A DNA stretch of 64,000 nt from the NCBI RefSeq assembly GCF_030813635.1, contig NZ_JAUSUM010000003.1:462248-526247 (forward strand), given 5' to 3'. Positions 36,651-46,027 of the stretch are shown in pieces. The stretch is from Salibacterium salarium. Lineage in GTDB: Bacteria; Bacillota; Bacilli; Bacillales; Marinococcaceae. The first letter of the stretch is position 1; each line of letters opens with the position of its first letter. The position numbers were made by a program, and so were the translations under genes. The notes under the pieces were generated by a model that saw only the letters and a list, made by a program, of their open reading frames with translations, was not told the origin of the DNA and made no database searches.

Positions 36651-39600
36651 AATAGCGATCTGCCTTAATACCCTGTTTCTGGAAGGAAGCTATATCATTA
36701 GGTCCTTCCAATAATAATACTGAAGGTAAATGACGATTGAATATACGCAACAATTGGTAACCAATACCAGAAAGACCAAGCATTAATCCAGGAATTTGCT
36801 GCCTGCCTGGTATGCCGCACTTCCAATGGTTTCCAATTTTTTCTACCTCATTTAGAATACGATTAGTCATTTGTGAAACAAAGGTATTTAATTGGTCACT
36901 ATTAAGATGATCCGCACCCAACAAAATTAATTCAAGATTCCCCATATCGCCATGGCATAGAGAATAACTAACCTCTGTAAATCCATCCCTCATTGTTTTC
37001 TCCAATGTTTTATCGATATCACTATCTAACATCTTTGATTCAATATAACGTGCTTTTCCTATACGAGCAATGCCGAGTCCGGGTGCTCCATTACACCAGT
37101 ACATAACAAAATGATCGTCTGGTACTTGACCATCTGAAAATCTTAGATCCTTCCAGTTATTCTCAGTTGGAGAATATAAACTGTTCTCATACTCAATTCC
37201 TGCCAAACAAGCATCTAAATATCGATAATCATCAGTTGTATCATATAAACGTGCTAGGCTAAGACAAATACCAGCATTCCCATGTGCAATTCCACTAAGT
37301 GGGGCCTTATTAATAGTTGATGTTACCCAGGCAATCCCCGTATCCCTAGGTTGTGATTTTTTTAGAAGATGTTCTCCGCACTTTTGTGCTATCTCAAGTG
37401 CTTTAGGGGATTTATATAAGTCATATATATCTAAACATGTAATCAGAGTTCCGGCACAACCGGAAATTATATCTAACTTATCATCTGCTTCGATCATCTC
37501 CTCTAAGATGTCCATTAATTCAATAACCTCATCGTTGATCAAATGTTGTTCAAATAATTTGGATCGATGTAGTAGCACATACAGTAATGAACCATAACCA
37601 GTAAATACAGAAATATTACGGTCAATGTTATTTCTTACCATCTCCCAAGCTGTATTGATGCATTGGTTGGCAATTTCAACATATTCCTTATTACCAGTTT
37701 CCTTGCCTAGGTACATGAAAAAATAAGCTATCCCTGTAACACCATTGTATAGCCCCACATCTGTAGGCTTATAGACAAGTTTTTCATCCGCATCCATACC
37801 CATACCAATCCATGACACGGTCTGACCGTCGTCTCCCTGAACAACAATACTTTTAATGTAATCACCAATTCGTATAGCTTCCCTTAAAGCACGGTCATTA
37901 TTGTTAGGTCTGATCGATTCTTTTTCCAACATATCTAAATTAACACTATCTGTAATCTTCTCCATAGTATGAGTTTTTTCTAATAAATATTTTGTTTGAA
38001 CTGTACGTTCGATGAATTCCCATTGTGTTTCTAAATCCTCTTCATTCATTTGTAATATTTTTCTTTTTGTTATAGTTATAATATCTTGATAATAGGCTTT
38101 TTTTATAGGAGGGGAATCTCTATGATGCATTAAATTCTTTTGTCCAATAACAGTTCTGAACAGTGGTACATCTCCACGGATAAGGTCGTAGCATTCATAT
38201 TTCACTGATTCCTCTCGGCTAGAATCATGCTGAATAATTGACCACATAATATCAATTAGTTTTATTTTATCTAATCCATCTTTCAAATACTTCGGGTGAG
38301 AACTTGCTTCCAGTAATGAAAAATAGCTAATGGTAGGCCTGATAATAGTACGAACAACACAACCCTCAAACAGTTTATAAAACAAGTTAATGAATTCGTC
38401 ACGATGCTGCATTATTAGTTGATAACTTTGAAAGAACCCATTTTTAATTTTATCTTGGTAATTTTCCGGGGTGATGGGCTGTTCTTTATATGAAGGTAAG
38501 TGATAATATTTATCTACTTTAATTTTATTCCGTTTAATTTTCATTTCATCTGTATTTTTTTGGAATATTTCGTAAGTGTTCATTACTTGTACAGTATCTC
38601 CTGCCAATCCGCTAAGATCACTATGATATAAAGAATTAGGGTCTAAAGTAGGTAACATACTTGTTTTCAGCACTGAGTCATCCAAAATAAGTGAAGCTTT
38701 CTCGCGGGCAGTATACCCATCCTTTTCTTCCAAATATGTAAATGGTCTATTATGAAACAAGGATTCCAAGTCAACAAAAAAGGGATGCTCCCCATGGGCA
38801 ATAATATTTTCCATATGCATATCTGTTGCATTTATGGCGTATAAAATCGCCATATACTGCCCTTGCCGTTCAAAATATTTTTCTACACCTCCTATTTGAT
38901 TACATTCCTTATAAGGAATAAATTCCTGCCATCCGTATTCTCCTTTATTTAAGGTTTTTGCAATTTTAAATTGATTATTAATATCTTTTTTATTAAACCA
39001 TTTCAAGAGATTTGCAAATGCAATATCAATTTCAAGATCTCTTGGTTTATACATAATGCTCGTATCTTTAAACTTTAAACGAAGTACGCTGGCACCATCA
39101 TTATGAGAGTCACCCAAGAAATCAATTTCTTGCAAGTTTTCCAAGTTAACGTTAAAAAATTTCTCAATTTTACTTTTATCGTTAATTAGTCTATCTAATA
39201 CAACCAAAATGTTTTTATTAATCTGTTTTACGTTTTCAGCAATCATTCTAGCCAATACAGGATAATCAAGTAATAACTTTAATATATCTGCTGGATCTTT
39301 AATTTTAGTATTAACAAAACTTTGATACCTTTGCTTTGGGTCATTTCCCTCCAATTCTTCATTTACTCTAGATTTATTCAACTCATATATTAAAGTTTTT
39401 ACGGAAAGCTGAAATATCTTGTCTGCTACTAGTTGCAATACTACTCCAATAACTCGTCGTTTGCCTATCCATGCTCCTGTGTCCTCCAGCCATTCTTCCA
39501 TAATTTGAACTGTTCGTTTTAAAAAAGGGATGTAAAACTCAAAAAATGGAATCTCTTCCGCATTAAAATGAGTATATTCACCTATTTCCTGTCCGCCATT

Positions 39601-39894
39601 ATTTTTAAATACAGAGACAAGTTCTTGATACCATTCGTAATCAGATACATTATATTGATATTGTTTTTCTAAAAGCAACGACTTAAATTTGTAAAATTCC
39701 ATGTTTTCGGCGTTGAGGCGACGTTTTAGTAAGTCACGATCATCAGACAGATTGTTTAACCAATCCTTAATGATATCATCATCATTTTGATTTAAACCTT
39801 CTTGGTTACTACTTAGATTAAATTGTTCATACCTCTCTGTTAGATATAACGCATTACTCCACCGGTTATCAACCAAGAGACTATTTACATTCAT
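36643..39894 (-). CDS. lanM: Class II lanthipeptide synthetase, LanM
   Basis: A 1083 aa bifunctional enzyme. The N-terminal DUF4135-type dehydratase domain (roughly 100-600; e.g. YKPRDLEIDIAF, ATDMHMENIIAHGEHPFFVD) phosphorylates and eliminates Ser/Thr water in LanA. The C-terminal LanC-like cyclase has zinc ligands Cys934 (CNGAPG) and Cys980-His981 (CHGDMGN), plus the HGNAGI motif. It installs the (methyl)lanthionine rings. It follows lanA by about 96 bp, across a hairpin. Confidence 0.96.
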   Translation of the reverse strand: MNVNSLLVDNRWSNALYLTERYEQFNLSSNQEGLNQNDDDIIKDWLNNLSDDRDLLKRRLNAENMEFYKFKSLLLEKQYQYNVSDYEWYQELVSVFKNNGGQEIGEYTHFNAEEIPFFEFYIPFLKRTVQIMEEWLEDTGAWIGKRRVIGVVLQLVADKIFQLSVKTLIYELNKSRVNEELEGNDPKQRYQSFVNTKIKDPADILKLLLDYPVLARMIAENVKQINKNILVVLDRLINDKSKIEKFFNVNLENLQEIDFLGDSHNDGASVLRLKFKDTSIMYKPRDLEIDIAFANLLKWFNKKDINNQFKIAKTLNKGEYGWQEFIPYKECNQIGGVEKYFERQGQYMAILYAINATDMHMENIIAHGEHPFFVDLESLFHNRPFTYLEEKDGYTAREKASLILDDSVLKTSMLPTLDPNSLYHSDLSGLAGDTVQVMNTYEIFQKNTDEMKIKRNKIKVDKYYHLPSYKEQPITPENYQDKIKNGFFQSYQLIMQHRDEFINLFYKLFEGCVVRTIIRPTISYFSLLEASSHPKYLKDGLDKIKLIDIMWSIIQHDSSREESVKYECYDLIRGDVPLFRTVIGQKNLMHHRDSPPIKKAYYQDIITITKRKILQMNEEDLETQWEFIERTVQTKYLLEKTHTMEKITDSVNLDMLEKESIRPNNNDRALREAIRIGDYIKSIVVQGDDGQTVSWIGMGMDADEKLVYKPTDVGLYNGVTGIAYFFMYLGKETGNKEYVEIANQCINTAWEMVRNNIDRNISVFTGYGSLLYVLLHRSKLFEQHLINDEVIELMDILEEMIEADDKLDIISGCAGTLITCLDIYDLYKSPKALEIAQKCGEHLLKKSQPRDTGIAWVTSTINKAPLSGIAHGNAGICLSLARLYDTTDDYRYLDACLAGIEYENSLYSPTENNWKDLRFSDGQVPDDHFVMYWCNGAPGLGIARIGKARYIESKMLDSDIDKTLEKTMRDGFTEVSYSLCHGDMGNLELILLGADHLNSDQLNTFVSQMTNRILNEVEKIGNHWKCGIPGRQQIPGLMLGLSGIGYQLLRIFNRHLPSVLLLEGPNDIASFQKQGIKADRYYV

Positions 39895-39928
39895 TACTTT
39901 TCCACCCCTATATTGGCATATTTACAGA

Positions 39929-39964
39929 TTGAGCACATATACTGATAAACAGCTATGTGCTCAA
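39929..39964 (-). promoter_or_regulatory. lanA-lanM attenuator hairpin
   Basis: An 11-bp stem TTGAGCACATA / TATGTGCTCAA just after lanA, without a T-run. It is the position where lantibiotic operons carry a leaky terminator or processing stem that keeps precursor mRNA in excess over the synthetase. Confidence 0.65.
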
Positions 39965-39990
39965 CTGATTTTGGCCGAACTTTTACAAGA

Positions 39991-40173
39991 TTAGCAGCAA
40001 GTCGCCCACCCAGATGGAGAAACAGAGTTATAATGACATTCATGGGATACAGTACAAAATACCCCTCCACTGTCGTCAGCTAGTTGATTTCCTGCCGCTC
40101 CTGTAACCATCATAAGTTCCTCATCACTGATGTCCTCAATAGCCTTCAATGCTTCCTTATTAAAAATTTCCAT
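39991..40173 (-). CDS. lanA: Class II lantibiotic precursor peptide, LanA
   Basis: A 60 aa precursor. The leader is acidic (EDISDEELMMVTGA) with the EEL...GA ending cut by C39 peptidases, probably after GA. The predicted core (34 aa) ends GVFCTVSHECHYNSV then SPSGWATCC. CTVSHEC matches the lipid II-binding ring of mersacidin and two-peptide alpha lantibiotics; the spacing and TCC tail match the lacticin 481 group. Four Cys and several Ser/Thr allow up to four rings, including one from the extra Cys before TVSHEC. AGGAGG lies 10 bases before the ATG; a GTG one codon earlier is an alternative start. Confidence 0.93.
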   Translation of the reverse strand: MEIFNKEALKAIEDISDEELMMVTGAAGNQLADDSGGVFCTVSHECHYNSVSPSGWATCC

Positions 40174-40255
40174 CACAGATTCACCTCCTAGATTTTTGAC
40201 CTATCTATGCACAGCTATTAAAGCGGTACATCAAATTAATTTATGTCAGAACCTA

Positions 40256-40305
40256 ACTGTGATAGATAATATTGTAAGTATAATCTATTTCTATACTATC
40301 ACAGT
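40256..40305 (-). promoter_or_regulatory. lanA promoter framed by a perfect inverted repeat
   Basis: Arms ACTGTGATAG (40256-40265) and CTATCACAGT (40296-40305) flank 30 bp that contain a minus-strand -10 TATACT (40277-40282). The right arm coincides with a poor -35 (ACTGTG, 17-bp spacing), so an activator or repressor is expected. The leader to lanA would be about 95 nt. Confidence 0.6.
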
Positions 40306-40419
40306 AAAAAAGAAAAGTATATTTAAAATTTTAAGAATTTTGCGACAAATAACAGCAAATTTTTACACTTAGTTAGAGAAAATAAAAAGTACCACACCAT
40401 TCCTTTAAAGGTCTTTCGA

Positions 40420-40506
40420 TTAGTTAATCAATGAAAATAGCTGTTCTGCATGTCTCTCTTCTAATAATTGTAAGTATGTTTCATTATCTATTTTCATAGT
40501 AAACAT
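40420..40506 (-). pseudogene. N-terminal fragment of a RimJ/RimL-type acetyltransferase
   Basis: A 28-codon frame starting MFTMKIDNETYLQLLEERHA and ending shortly after, with a good GGGGAGA site. It matches only the first helix of GNAT RimL-type proteins; the acetyl-CoA-binding body is absent. Confidence 0.55.
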
Positions 40507-40522
40507 GAGATGTTATCTCCCC

Positions 40523-40606
40523 TCAACAGGCTTTCTTACCAACTAAAAACCCATACCCGCCTTCATAAATCACATCATAACTCTTCTCCTCTTTATGCGT
40601 CTCATC
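40523..40606 (-). pseudogene. C-terminal fragment of a SAM methyltransferase
   Basis: Frame reading THKEEKSYDVIYEGGYGFLV and a few more residues to a stop, typical of the last strand pair of class I methyltransferases. A stop codon lies just upstream in the same frame, so the rest is lost. Confidence 0.5.
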
Positions 40607-40622
40607 TCAGCATTTCTCTTTC

Positions 40623-40928
40623 CTATTTGATCGCATCTACTATAAGGGAAGGAAATACTAATTCTGCTCCTTGATTTCTGGGATCATATTGCTTTGATCA
40701 AAATATCACACCTTTTTTTCCATCCCATTCCTCCTTACAATAAAAATCGCCCTTATCGTCACAATATTCAATCAACTCTACTTGCAAGTCGGCCTCTGTA
40801 AACATAGATGAACTTATAATTAGGACGGCACTCCTGTTATAACAACGCGACCGTTTCTGAATAGTTTTTTCTAATATTGCTGGCATAATTGAAGATTCGT
40901 ATTCCCGTTGTAGATAGGTGCCTTCCAT
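40623..40928 (-). pseudogene. Decayed COG4627-like methyltransferase
   Basis: The C-terminal half reads VELIEYCDDKGDFYCKEEWD, GVIF, then an in-frame TGA at 40698-40700, then SKQYDPRNQGAELVFPSLIV and DAIK. This is the usual ending of COG4627 proteins interrupted by one nonsense codon. The N-terminal SAM-binding part is also missing. Confidence 0.6.
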
Positions 40929-40959
40929 TAGCTGTTGAATAAATGTGTATTTTTTTAAT

Positions 40960-41403
40960 CTAATCTTTAATAATCAACATGTTTGAGTCATCAAATTCCC
41001 AGTTTGAGCCGTACGCAACTTCCCAGTAATAACCATCAGGGTCAATGAAATAACCTCCATACCCACCCCATGATAATATTTGTGGCTCTTTAACTACTTG
41101 GGCACCGACATTTTTGACTGATTGAAGAATATCATCAACCTCCGTTTCAGACTTTGCATTATAAGCGAGGGTGACACCCGGGAACCCTCCTTTTGACAAT
41201 TCAGGAGGATTTTCTTCATTGATATCCTTTGCCAATTCTTCAAGTGGAAATAACTCTAACTTTGATCCTTCATTTTTAAAGAATACAATGACAGGGTTTT
41301 CTTCGTCTCCTGTGACGGATGCTTCAAAACCGATGTCGCGATAAAATTTAAGCGATTTTCCAATATCTCTTACACCTAACGTAATGAGATTAATTCTGTT
41401 CAT
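40960..41403 (-). CDS. VOC family (glyoxalase/bleomycin-resistance fold) protein
   Basis: A 147 aa protein with two beta-alpha-beta-beta-beta modules (NLITLGVRDIGKSLKFYRD at the start; GYFIDPDGYYWEVAY near the end), similar to PhnB/glyoxalase-like proteins. Possible metal-dependent lyase or binding protein; substrate unknown. GAAGGAGT lies upstream. Confidence 0.88.
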   Translation of the reverse strand: MNRINLITLGVRDIGKSLKFYRDIGFEASVTGDEENPVIVFFKNEGSKLELFPLEELAKDINEENPPELSKGGFPGVTLAYNAKSETEVDDILQSVKNVGAQVVKEPQILSWGGYGGYFIDPDGYYWEVAYGSNWEFDDSNMLIIKD

Positions 41404-41977
41404 ACAGACATCAACTCCTTCAAAGTATTGGTTTCGGCAAACTAATAAACTTCCCTTTTTTAAGATACTAACTTTCTTTTGTATTACTCAACAGTAAGAT
41501 GAGAATAAAAGCTTTATAGGTAAGTTGACGGCAACCAAATGCAAAAAACTGATTTTCCGGAAGTAGAAAATCGGTTCTGGTTATCATGGTTCCTTTTGAG
41601 CTTGTTCCCATAAAGGCAGCGCCCAATCAAGCCTCAAAAGTTATTATGCCTTCATGTATGTCCTAAATTAAGAGAATATAATTCATGTGGTGTAAAAATA
41701 AATAATCATTACCAAAATACATTGAGTTTTATAGGTTTATATTCTAAACCAGGTCCATCTCCATATAGTATGTTCTTTTTGGAATCTATTTCTAAATTAA
41801 TTGAAAGGAATTTCAAGAGAAAAGTGACTAATAGAGAATATGAAATTAATCTCTTTATACTTTATATTTGGATTTATTTCTGATAAAAAAGATCTTTCGT
41901 CCATCGATAAATGAGATTTTTGGAAAGCTCATATCGCCTTGCCACCAAGGTCTGTTTCTAGTGCTCCTTATACAATC
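41404..41977. other. Intergenic region with a hairpin
   Basis: No recognisable gene in 574 bp. A minus-strand hairpin ending in GTTTTTTG near 41545-41580 may terminate leftward transcripts. A plus-strand open frame of about 80 codons near 41640-41882 has no start codon or ribosome site and no known family. Confidence 0.4.
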
Positions 41978-42325
41978 CTATACTTTCTGTAGATGAGTAT
42001 CTTTAAAATGACTTGGGTACTTTAATCCGTAACCAATCGTTCGATCCATGCCAATATGTGCGACCCAAATGATGCCTATTGCTAGCATTGCATCTTGTCC
42101 AATAATCACACTTATTATGATTAATAGTAACGGTAGGATATATGAGTGAAAAATGTTATAGATAATTGATCCGATTTTATTATCCACTATATAGCCAAGC
42201 ATAGACAAATCTGGTATCAACAAAAAAAGGAAGAATATCCACCAGCTAACTCCCACTTGAGCATAGAAGTAAAGCGAAGTCATAAATACAATAGACCCTT
42301 CAATATGTAATAATAGTTTGCTCAA
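41978..42325 (-). CDS. DUF4260 family membrane protein
   Basis: A 115 aa protein with three or four membrane segments and the family motif WVAHIGMDRTIGYGLKYP near residue 87. Function unknown. A GGGGGTTAG site precedes the ATG. Confidence 0.88.
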   Translation of the reverse strand: MSKLLLHIEGSIVFMTSLYFYAQVGVSWWIFFLFLLIPDLSMLGYIVDNKIGSIIYNIFHSYILPLLLIIISVIIGQDAMLAIGIIWVAHIGMDRTIGYGLKYPSHFKDTHLQKV

Positions 42326-42564
42326 TAACTAACCCCCTTCATGGTTACTCATTATACGGAAAAGAATCCAGCAAGTTTCATTTTATCTTTTTTACTTAGG
42401 AAAATCACCCTTTACACCAAGCAAGGGCGCAATCATTATTCCAGTTTTGCGCACGGCACCAGTATTTCCGCTTGCTTAAAGTTACACTGAATTGGTCACG
42501 GGTTTGCTCCAGAAAAGCGCCCTATAATGGAAGATTAGAAAAGTTTCTATTAGCTGGTTTAGTT

Positions 42565-42600
42565 AAAGGAAGCCGCCAATGGTCGGTTTCCTTTGTTGTC
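42565..42600 (+). terminator. Hairpin with T-rich tail
   Basis: Stem AAAGGAAGCCG / CGGTTTCCTTT followed by GTTGT. It lies between two leftward genes, so on the minus strand it would follow the CBO0543 gene. Confidence 0.5.
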
Positions 42601-42627
42601 CTAACGTACCTGTTACGCAATAATTTA

Positions 42628-43200
42628 TCAATAATACTTTTCGTCTCTTACTCTGAATTTTAGGATTAACTTTGTTCCCCAATAAGCAATGTAAGCAATC
42701 GCTATGTCGATGAGAAAAATGTACAATTGATTCATACCTTTTTCGAACTCTAATAACCCTAAATATTCTTCAATAGTCGCAAAACCAAATGCAAATACAC
42801 CACTTAACAATAAAGTGTACAAATAAAAATTCTTCTCGTTATTAGTACAATATTGATATAAAAGCAAGAAACCTACTGGAAGTGCTGATGCAGTCATATT
42901 TAACGCTAACGGCAATAAAGGAGTTAGAAAATATGTATGAACGAAATACCTAAATCCTTCAAGGATGATATCGGTGTATGTCCAAAGGACATGTACTGTA
43001 TATCCGAAAAAGAACAGCTCAAAAACTCTTTTCCGGTCAACTATAAAGTAAAGCAGGATCAGAGGAAACACCAGTAAGAAAACAACTACCCAGAACTGCC
43101 AAGTCCAAATGTTTGAATAATCATTCCAGTAAGAAGATGTTAAGGAATTTAACTCCTCACTTTTTTCATATATCTGCATCCAATACTCTTTGTACTCCAC
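42628..43200 (-). CDS. CBO0543-family membrane protein
   Basis: A 190 aa protein with five or six membrane segments and the FATIEEYLGLLEFEKG loop typical of CBO0543 proteins. The start was set at a GTG with AGGAGG seven bases upstream; the frame extends 12 codons further without a site. Same family as 25440-25928, but clearly diverged. Confidence 0.78.
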   Translation of the reverse strand: MEYKEYWMQIYEKSEELNSLTSSYWNDYSNIWTWQFWVVVFLLVFPLILLYFIVDRKRVFELFFFGYTVHVLWTYTDIILEGFRYFVHTYFLTPLLPLALNMTASALPVGFLLLYQYCTNNEKNFYLYTLLLSGVFAFGFATIEEYLGLLEFEKGMNQLYIFLIDIAIAYIAYWGTKLILKFRVRDEKYY

Positions 43201-43236
43201 AAGATGACCTCCTAAGCGATTCTTTTTTAAAATCAT

Positions 43237-44060
43237 CTTAAATATTTTGTGGATAACAGAGAAACTTATTCTTATTTAACAATTCTGCCACTTTAGTTCA
43301 CAATCCCAGAAAGGATAAAAAAAAGGGATCTTATGCTTCTTGAAAGTTCTCCATAGCCTTTCTTATATTATTTGCAGGCTTTGTGGTTTGGGAGTAATAT
43401 CGGCAGCATAAGCGTTCTCGTCCGACAAAACAATGGGAAGGAAAAAATAATAAAAAAACGAAATTTGTAGAAGAATTAAGAGTGACTTAACGCCGATGTT
43501 AGCAAAAAGTATGGATTTAAAACACGTTTCACCGTTTTAAATATATAACGGTAATCTTCTGTTACCAAGGGCTAAAGGTAGGACTTCGGGCGTGTGGTGT
43601 GTAATGGTAATGAAGTTGTTTACTTTTGAAGCTGAAAAATACATCGTCCGAAAATATGGACGATGTTTTTGGTCAATTGCTGAATAACAGCCCATAGACG
43701 TGACAATAAAGTCGTTTAAGATGATGGGAAGGATCCCACAATCGCACCCAATATGGTGTTTGCATTGGTCTAGTATAAGAATTATATAGGTAGAAAAGTG
43801 CCCAATCCCACACCAACAATAAGACCAATAATTCCTATCACAATCAAGACCAAGCCTTGTTTATCAGTCTCATAATCTCTCCTCAAACAATTCCCATACA
43901 AATAGCAACCGGTCCAAGAAAAACAGGAAATAAACTAATATTGCTGATAACCAATCAATAGTAAATTATTTCAAAATAGGGCCATTAATTCAATTCTTCA
44001 CTTCATGAAAAAGATGCTTTCCTTGTTCCGGATAAGCGCCCGATTGCAGAAGATTTATAA
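43237..44060. other. Gene-poor region with an orphan terminator
   Basis: No intact gene. Features seen: a strong hairpin ACATCGTCC / GGACGATGT plus TTTTT at 43641-43671 (plus direction) with no gene before it, and a minus-strand open stretch at about 43790-43870 reading a hydrophobic GLVLIVIGIIGLIVGVGLG, probably a decayed small membrane protein. Confidence 0.45.
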
Positions 44061-44360
44061 GCTCCATTCTATTTAAACTAACCCCCCGTAAGTTTATATG
44101 GCCAGCATTCCTGAACTTCGATGCCATCACGCCATCGACCGCCTGATCCAGATCAGCATCATCCATGACAAGAATGAGGACATGCCCCCTCCAAGTTCGA
44201 GGGATAACTTTTTCAGTTGATCTCCCCCTTGTTTCATAAGTTGTTTTCCGACTTCTGTGGAATCGGTGAATGTTACTTTTCTAACAAGGGGGTTGCCCAT
44301 TAATTCTTCAGCTATATGGAGATGAGCCGGTTACCAGATTGACTACTAGTTGGAGCCTGT
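44060..44360 (-). pseudogene. Remnant of a succinate-semialdehyde dehydrogenase (GabD-like)
   Basis: Reading across frames gives LVTGSSPY, GNPLVRKVTFTDSTEVGKQL, KKLSLELGG and DDADLDQAVDGVMASKFRNA, the NAD-binding and glutamate-motif region of aldehyde dehydrogenases. Frameshifts and loss of both ends make it non-functional. Confidence 0.65.
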
Positions 44361-44422
44361 CCACAGTGTATGATGATTAGCCATGTTCCCCTCTCCTGTT
44401 AAGGTATTTGGATACCTCGGCT

Positions 44423-45985
44423 TCAGGTTCCGCTTTCTTTTTTTTCTTCCGGCACTTCAATTCCCTGTTCCACCGCCATCTGTCTCGCCACGCGGGGAGC
44501 AAGCCACAGCACGGGCAGCATGATGATGGATACCGGGATCGCTGCGATCACCACAAAGGACTGCAGAGCATCAATTCCGCCTTCTCCAATATTAATCAGA
44601 ATGGCCGCTATCAATCCCATAATAAGAGCCCAGAAAACACGGACCGACTTGGGCGGATTCTCTTCGCCGGTTACCCCTATGGACATCGAGTAAGACATGG
44701 AGTCAGCCGTGGTGACGACAAATAGAATCGTCATAATCAGAAATACGGTCGGCATCAGCCATGACAACGGCATCTGCTGGGTAACAGCAATCATGGCGGC
44801 AGGAAGTCCGGCTTCATTCAACGGACCGCTGACAGAACCAGGGCTTTCCATTTCGTAATGAATACCGGATCCGCCGACAACTGTAAACCAAAAGTTAGAT
44901 GTAAGTGCCGTCAATATAGATACGGCTACAAACACCTGACGGATCGTTCTTCCTCTTGAAATTCGTGCTACCAGAATCGCAACAAGCGGCCCGAACCCGA
45001 TAAACCAACCAAAGAAAAACAACATCCAGAAGCCGAGCCAGCCCTGGTCCTGACGGTGAGTGTGGATATTCATGAATTCGGTCAAGTAAGTGCCGTAAGA
45101 CGAAACAAACGAATTAATGATAAATCCCCCGGCTCCAAACACGAGAAGAAAGCCTGCGACGATTATAGCCGTCCATACATTCAGGCGGCTCAGCCGCTGA
45201 ATTCCTTTATGAATCCCTGTTACCGCTGAAATAATGACAATGGTAATCAGCGCACCAATGACTACCATCTGTGTCGTAAAAACATCCGGAATTCCGTAGA
45301 GCTCATTCAGACCGTAACTGACCTGAAGTCCCAAAAATCCGATCGGGCCGATGGTTCCGGCAGCAGCTGCAATGATACAGAACGCATCAATCACCGATCC
45401 CCACCTGCTCGTTTCAAGCTTGCTTCCAAAGATCGGATACAGCATCGTTCTTGGTTTCAAGGACATACCTTTGTTGTAATGCGCATACATAATGATCAAT
45501 GCACTGACCGCACCGTATAAGGCCCATGCCGTAAAGCCCCAGGACATATAACTCTGGGCAAGCGCCGGCGCAATCGCATCCGCTGTCTTCGCCTCAATAC
45601 CGCTGTACATCGGCGGAACTTCCATAAAATAATACATAGGCTCGGCCGCCGCCCAGAATACACCGCCGGCCCCCAACCCCGATACGACAATGATGGACGT
45701 CCATTTAAACCCGCTCATTTCCGGAGTATTCCTGTTCCCCAGTTTCACTTTGCCGTATTTGGAAATTGCCAAAAACACTCCAACGAAAAATGTGGCCAAC
45801 AACAAGATCTGCCAGTACGCACCAAAATAATTAACAGAAAAATTAAACCCGGATGATACAAATTGCGCCACTGCATCCACATTAATGAAGGCGACTAGGA
45901 CAAACACTGTTAACAGACCCCCGCTTATCGTGAGTACCGTCCAGTCTATCCGTTCTTTGACATCCTGCCAAAAGTTATTGCTCAT
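44423..45985 (-). CDS. BCCT family transporter
   Basis: A 520 aa secondary transporter with 12 membrane segments. BCCT motifs: GGVFWAAAEPMYYF near residue 105 and ARISRGRTIRQVF near 345. Aligning on that ARISRGR motif, the Trp pair of betaine carriers becomes Trp-Phe, with a further Phe three residues later (GWFIGFGP instead of WWISWSP), so glycine betaine may not be the substrate. Higher GC than neighbours. GGAGGC lies upstream. Adjacent remnants of GabD and FMN reductase suggest a formerly larger locus. Confidence 0.9.
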   Translation of the reverse strand: MSNNFWQDVKERIDWTVLTISGGLLTVFVLVAFINVDAVAQFVSSGFNFSVNYFGAYWQILLLATFFVGVFLAISKYGKVKLGNRNTPEMSGFKWTSIIVVSGLGAGGVFWAAAEPMYYFMEVPPMYSGIEAKTADAIAPALAQSYMSWGFTAWALYGAVSALIIMYAHYNKGMSLKPRTMLYPIFGSKLETSRWGSVIDAFCIIAAAAGTIGPIGFLGLQVSYGLNELYGIPDVFTTQMVVIGALITIVIISAVTGIHKGIQRLSRLNVWTAIIVAGFLLVFGAGGFIINSFVSSYGTYLTEFMNIHTHRQDQGWLGFWMLFFFGWFIGFGPLVAILVARISRGRTIRQVFVAVSILTALTSNFWFTVVGGSGIHYEMESPGSVSGPLNEAGLPAAMIAVTQQMPLSWLMPTVFLIMTILFVVTTADSMSYSMSIGVTGEENPPKSVRVFWALIMGLIAAILINIGEGGIDALQSFVVIAAIPVSIIMLPVLWLAPRVARQMAVEQGIEVPEEKKESGT

Positions 45986-46027
45986 CGTTTCCGCCTCCTT
46001 TATTTCAAATTAGTTTCGAATCGACCT

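Noticed and set aside
41607..41882. Plus-strand open stretch of about 80 codons
   Set aside because: No start codon and no family match; likely chance in AT-rich DNA.
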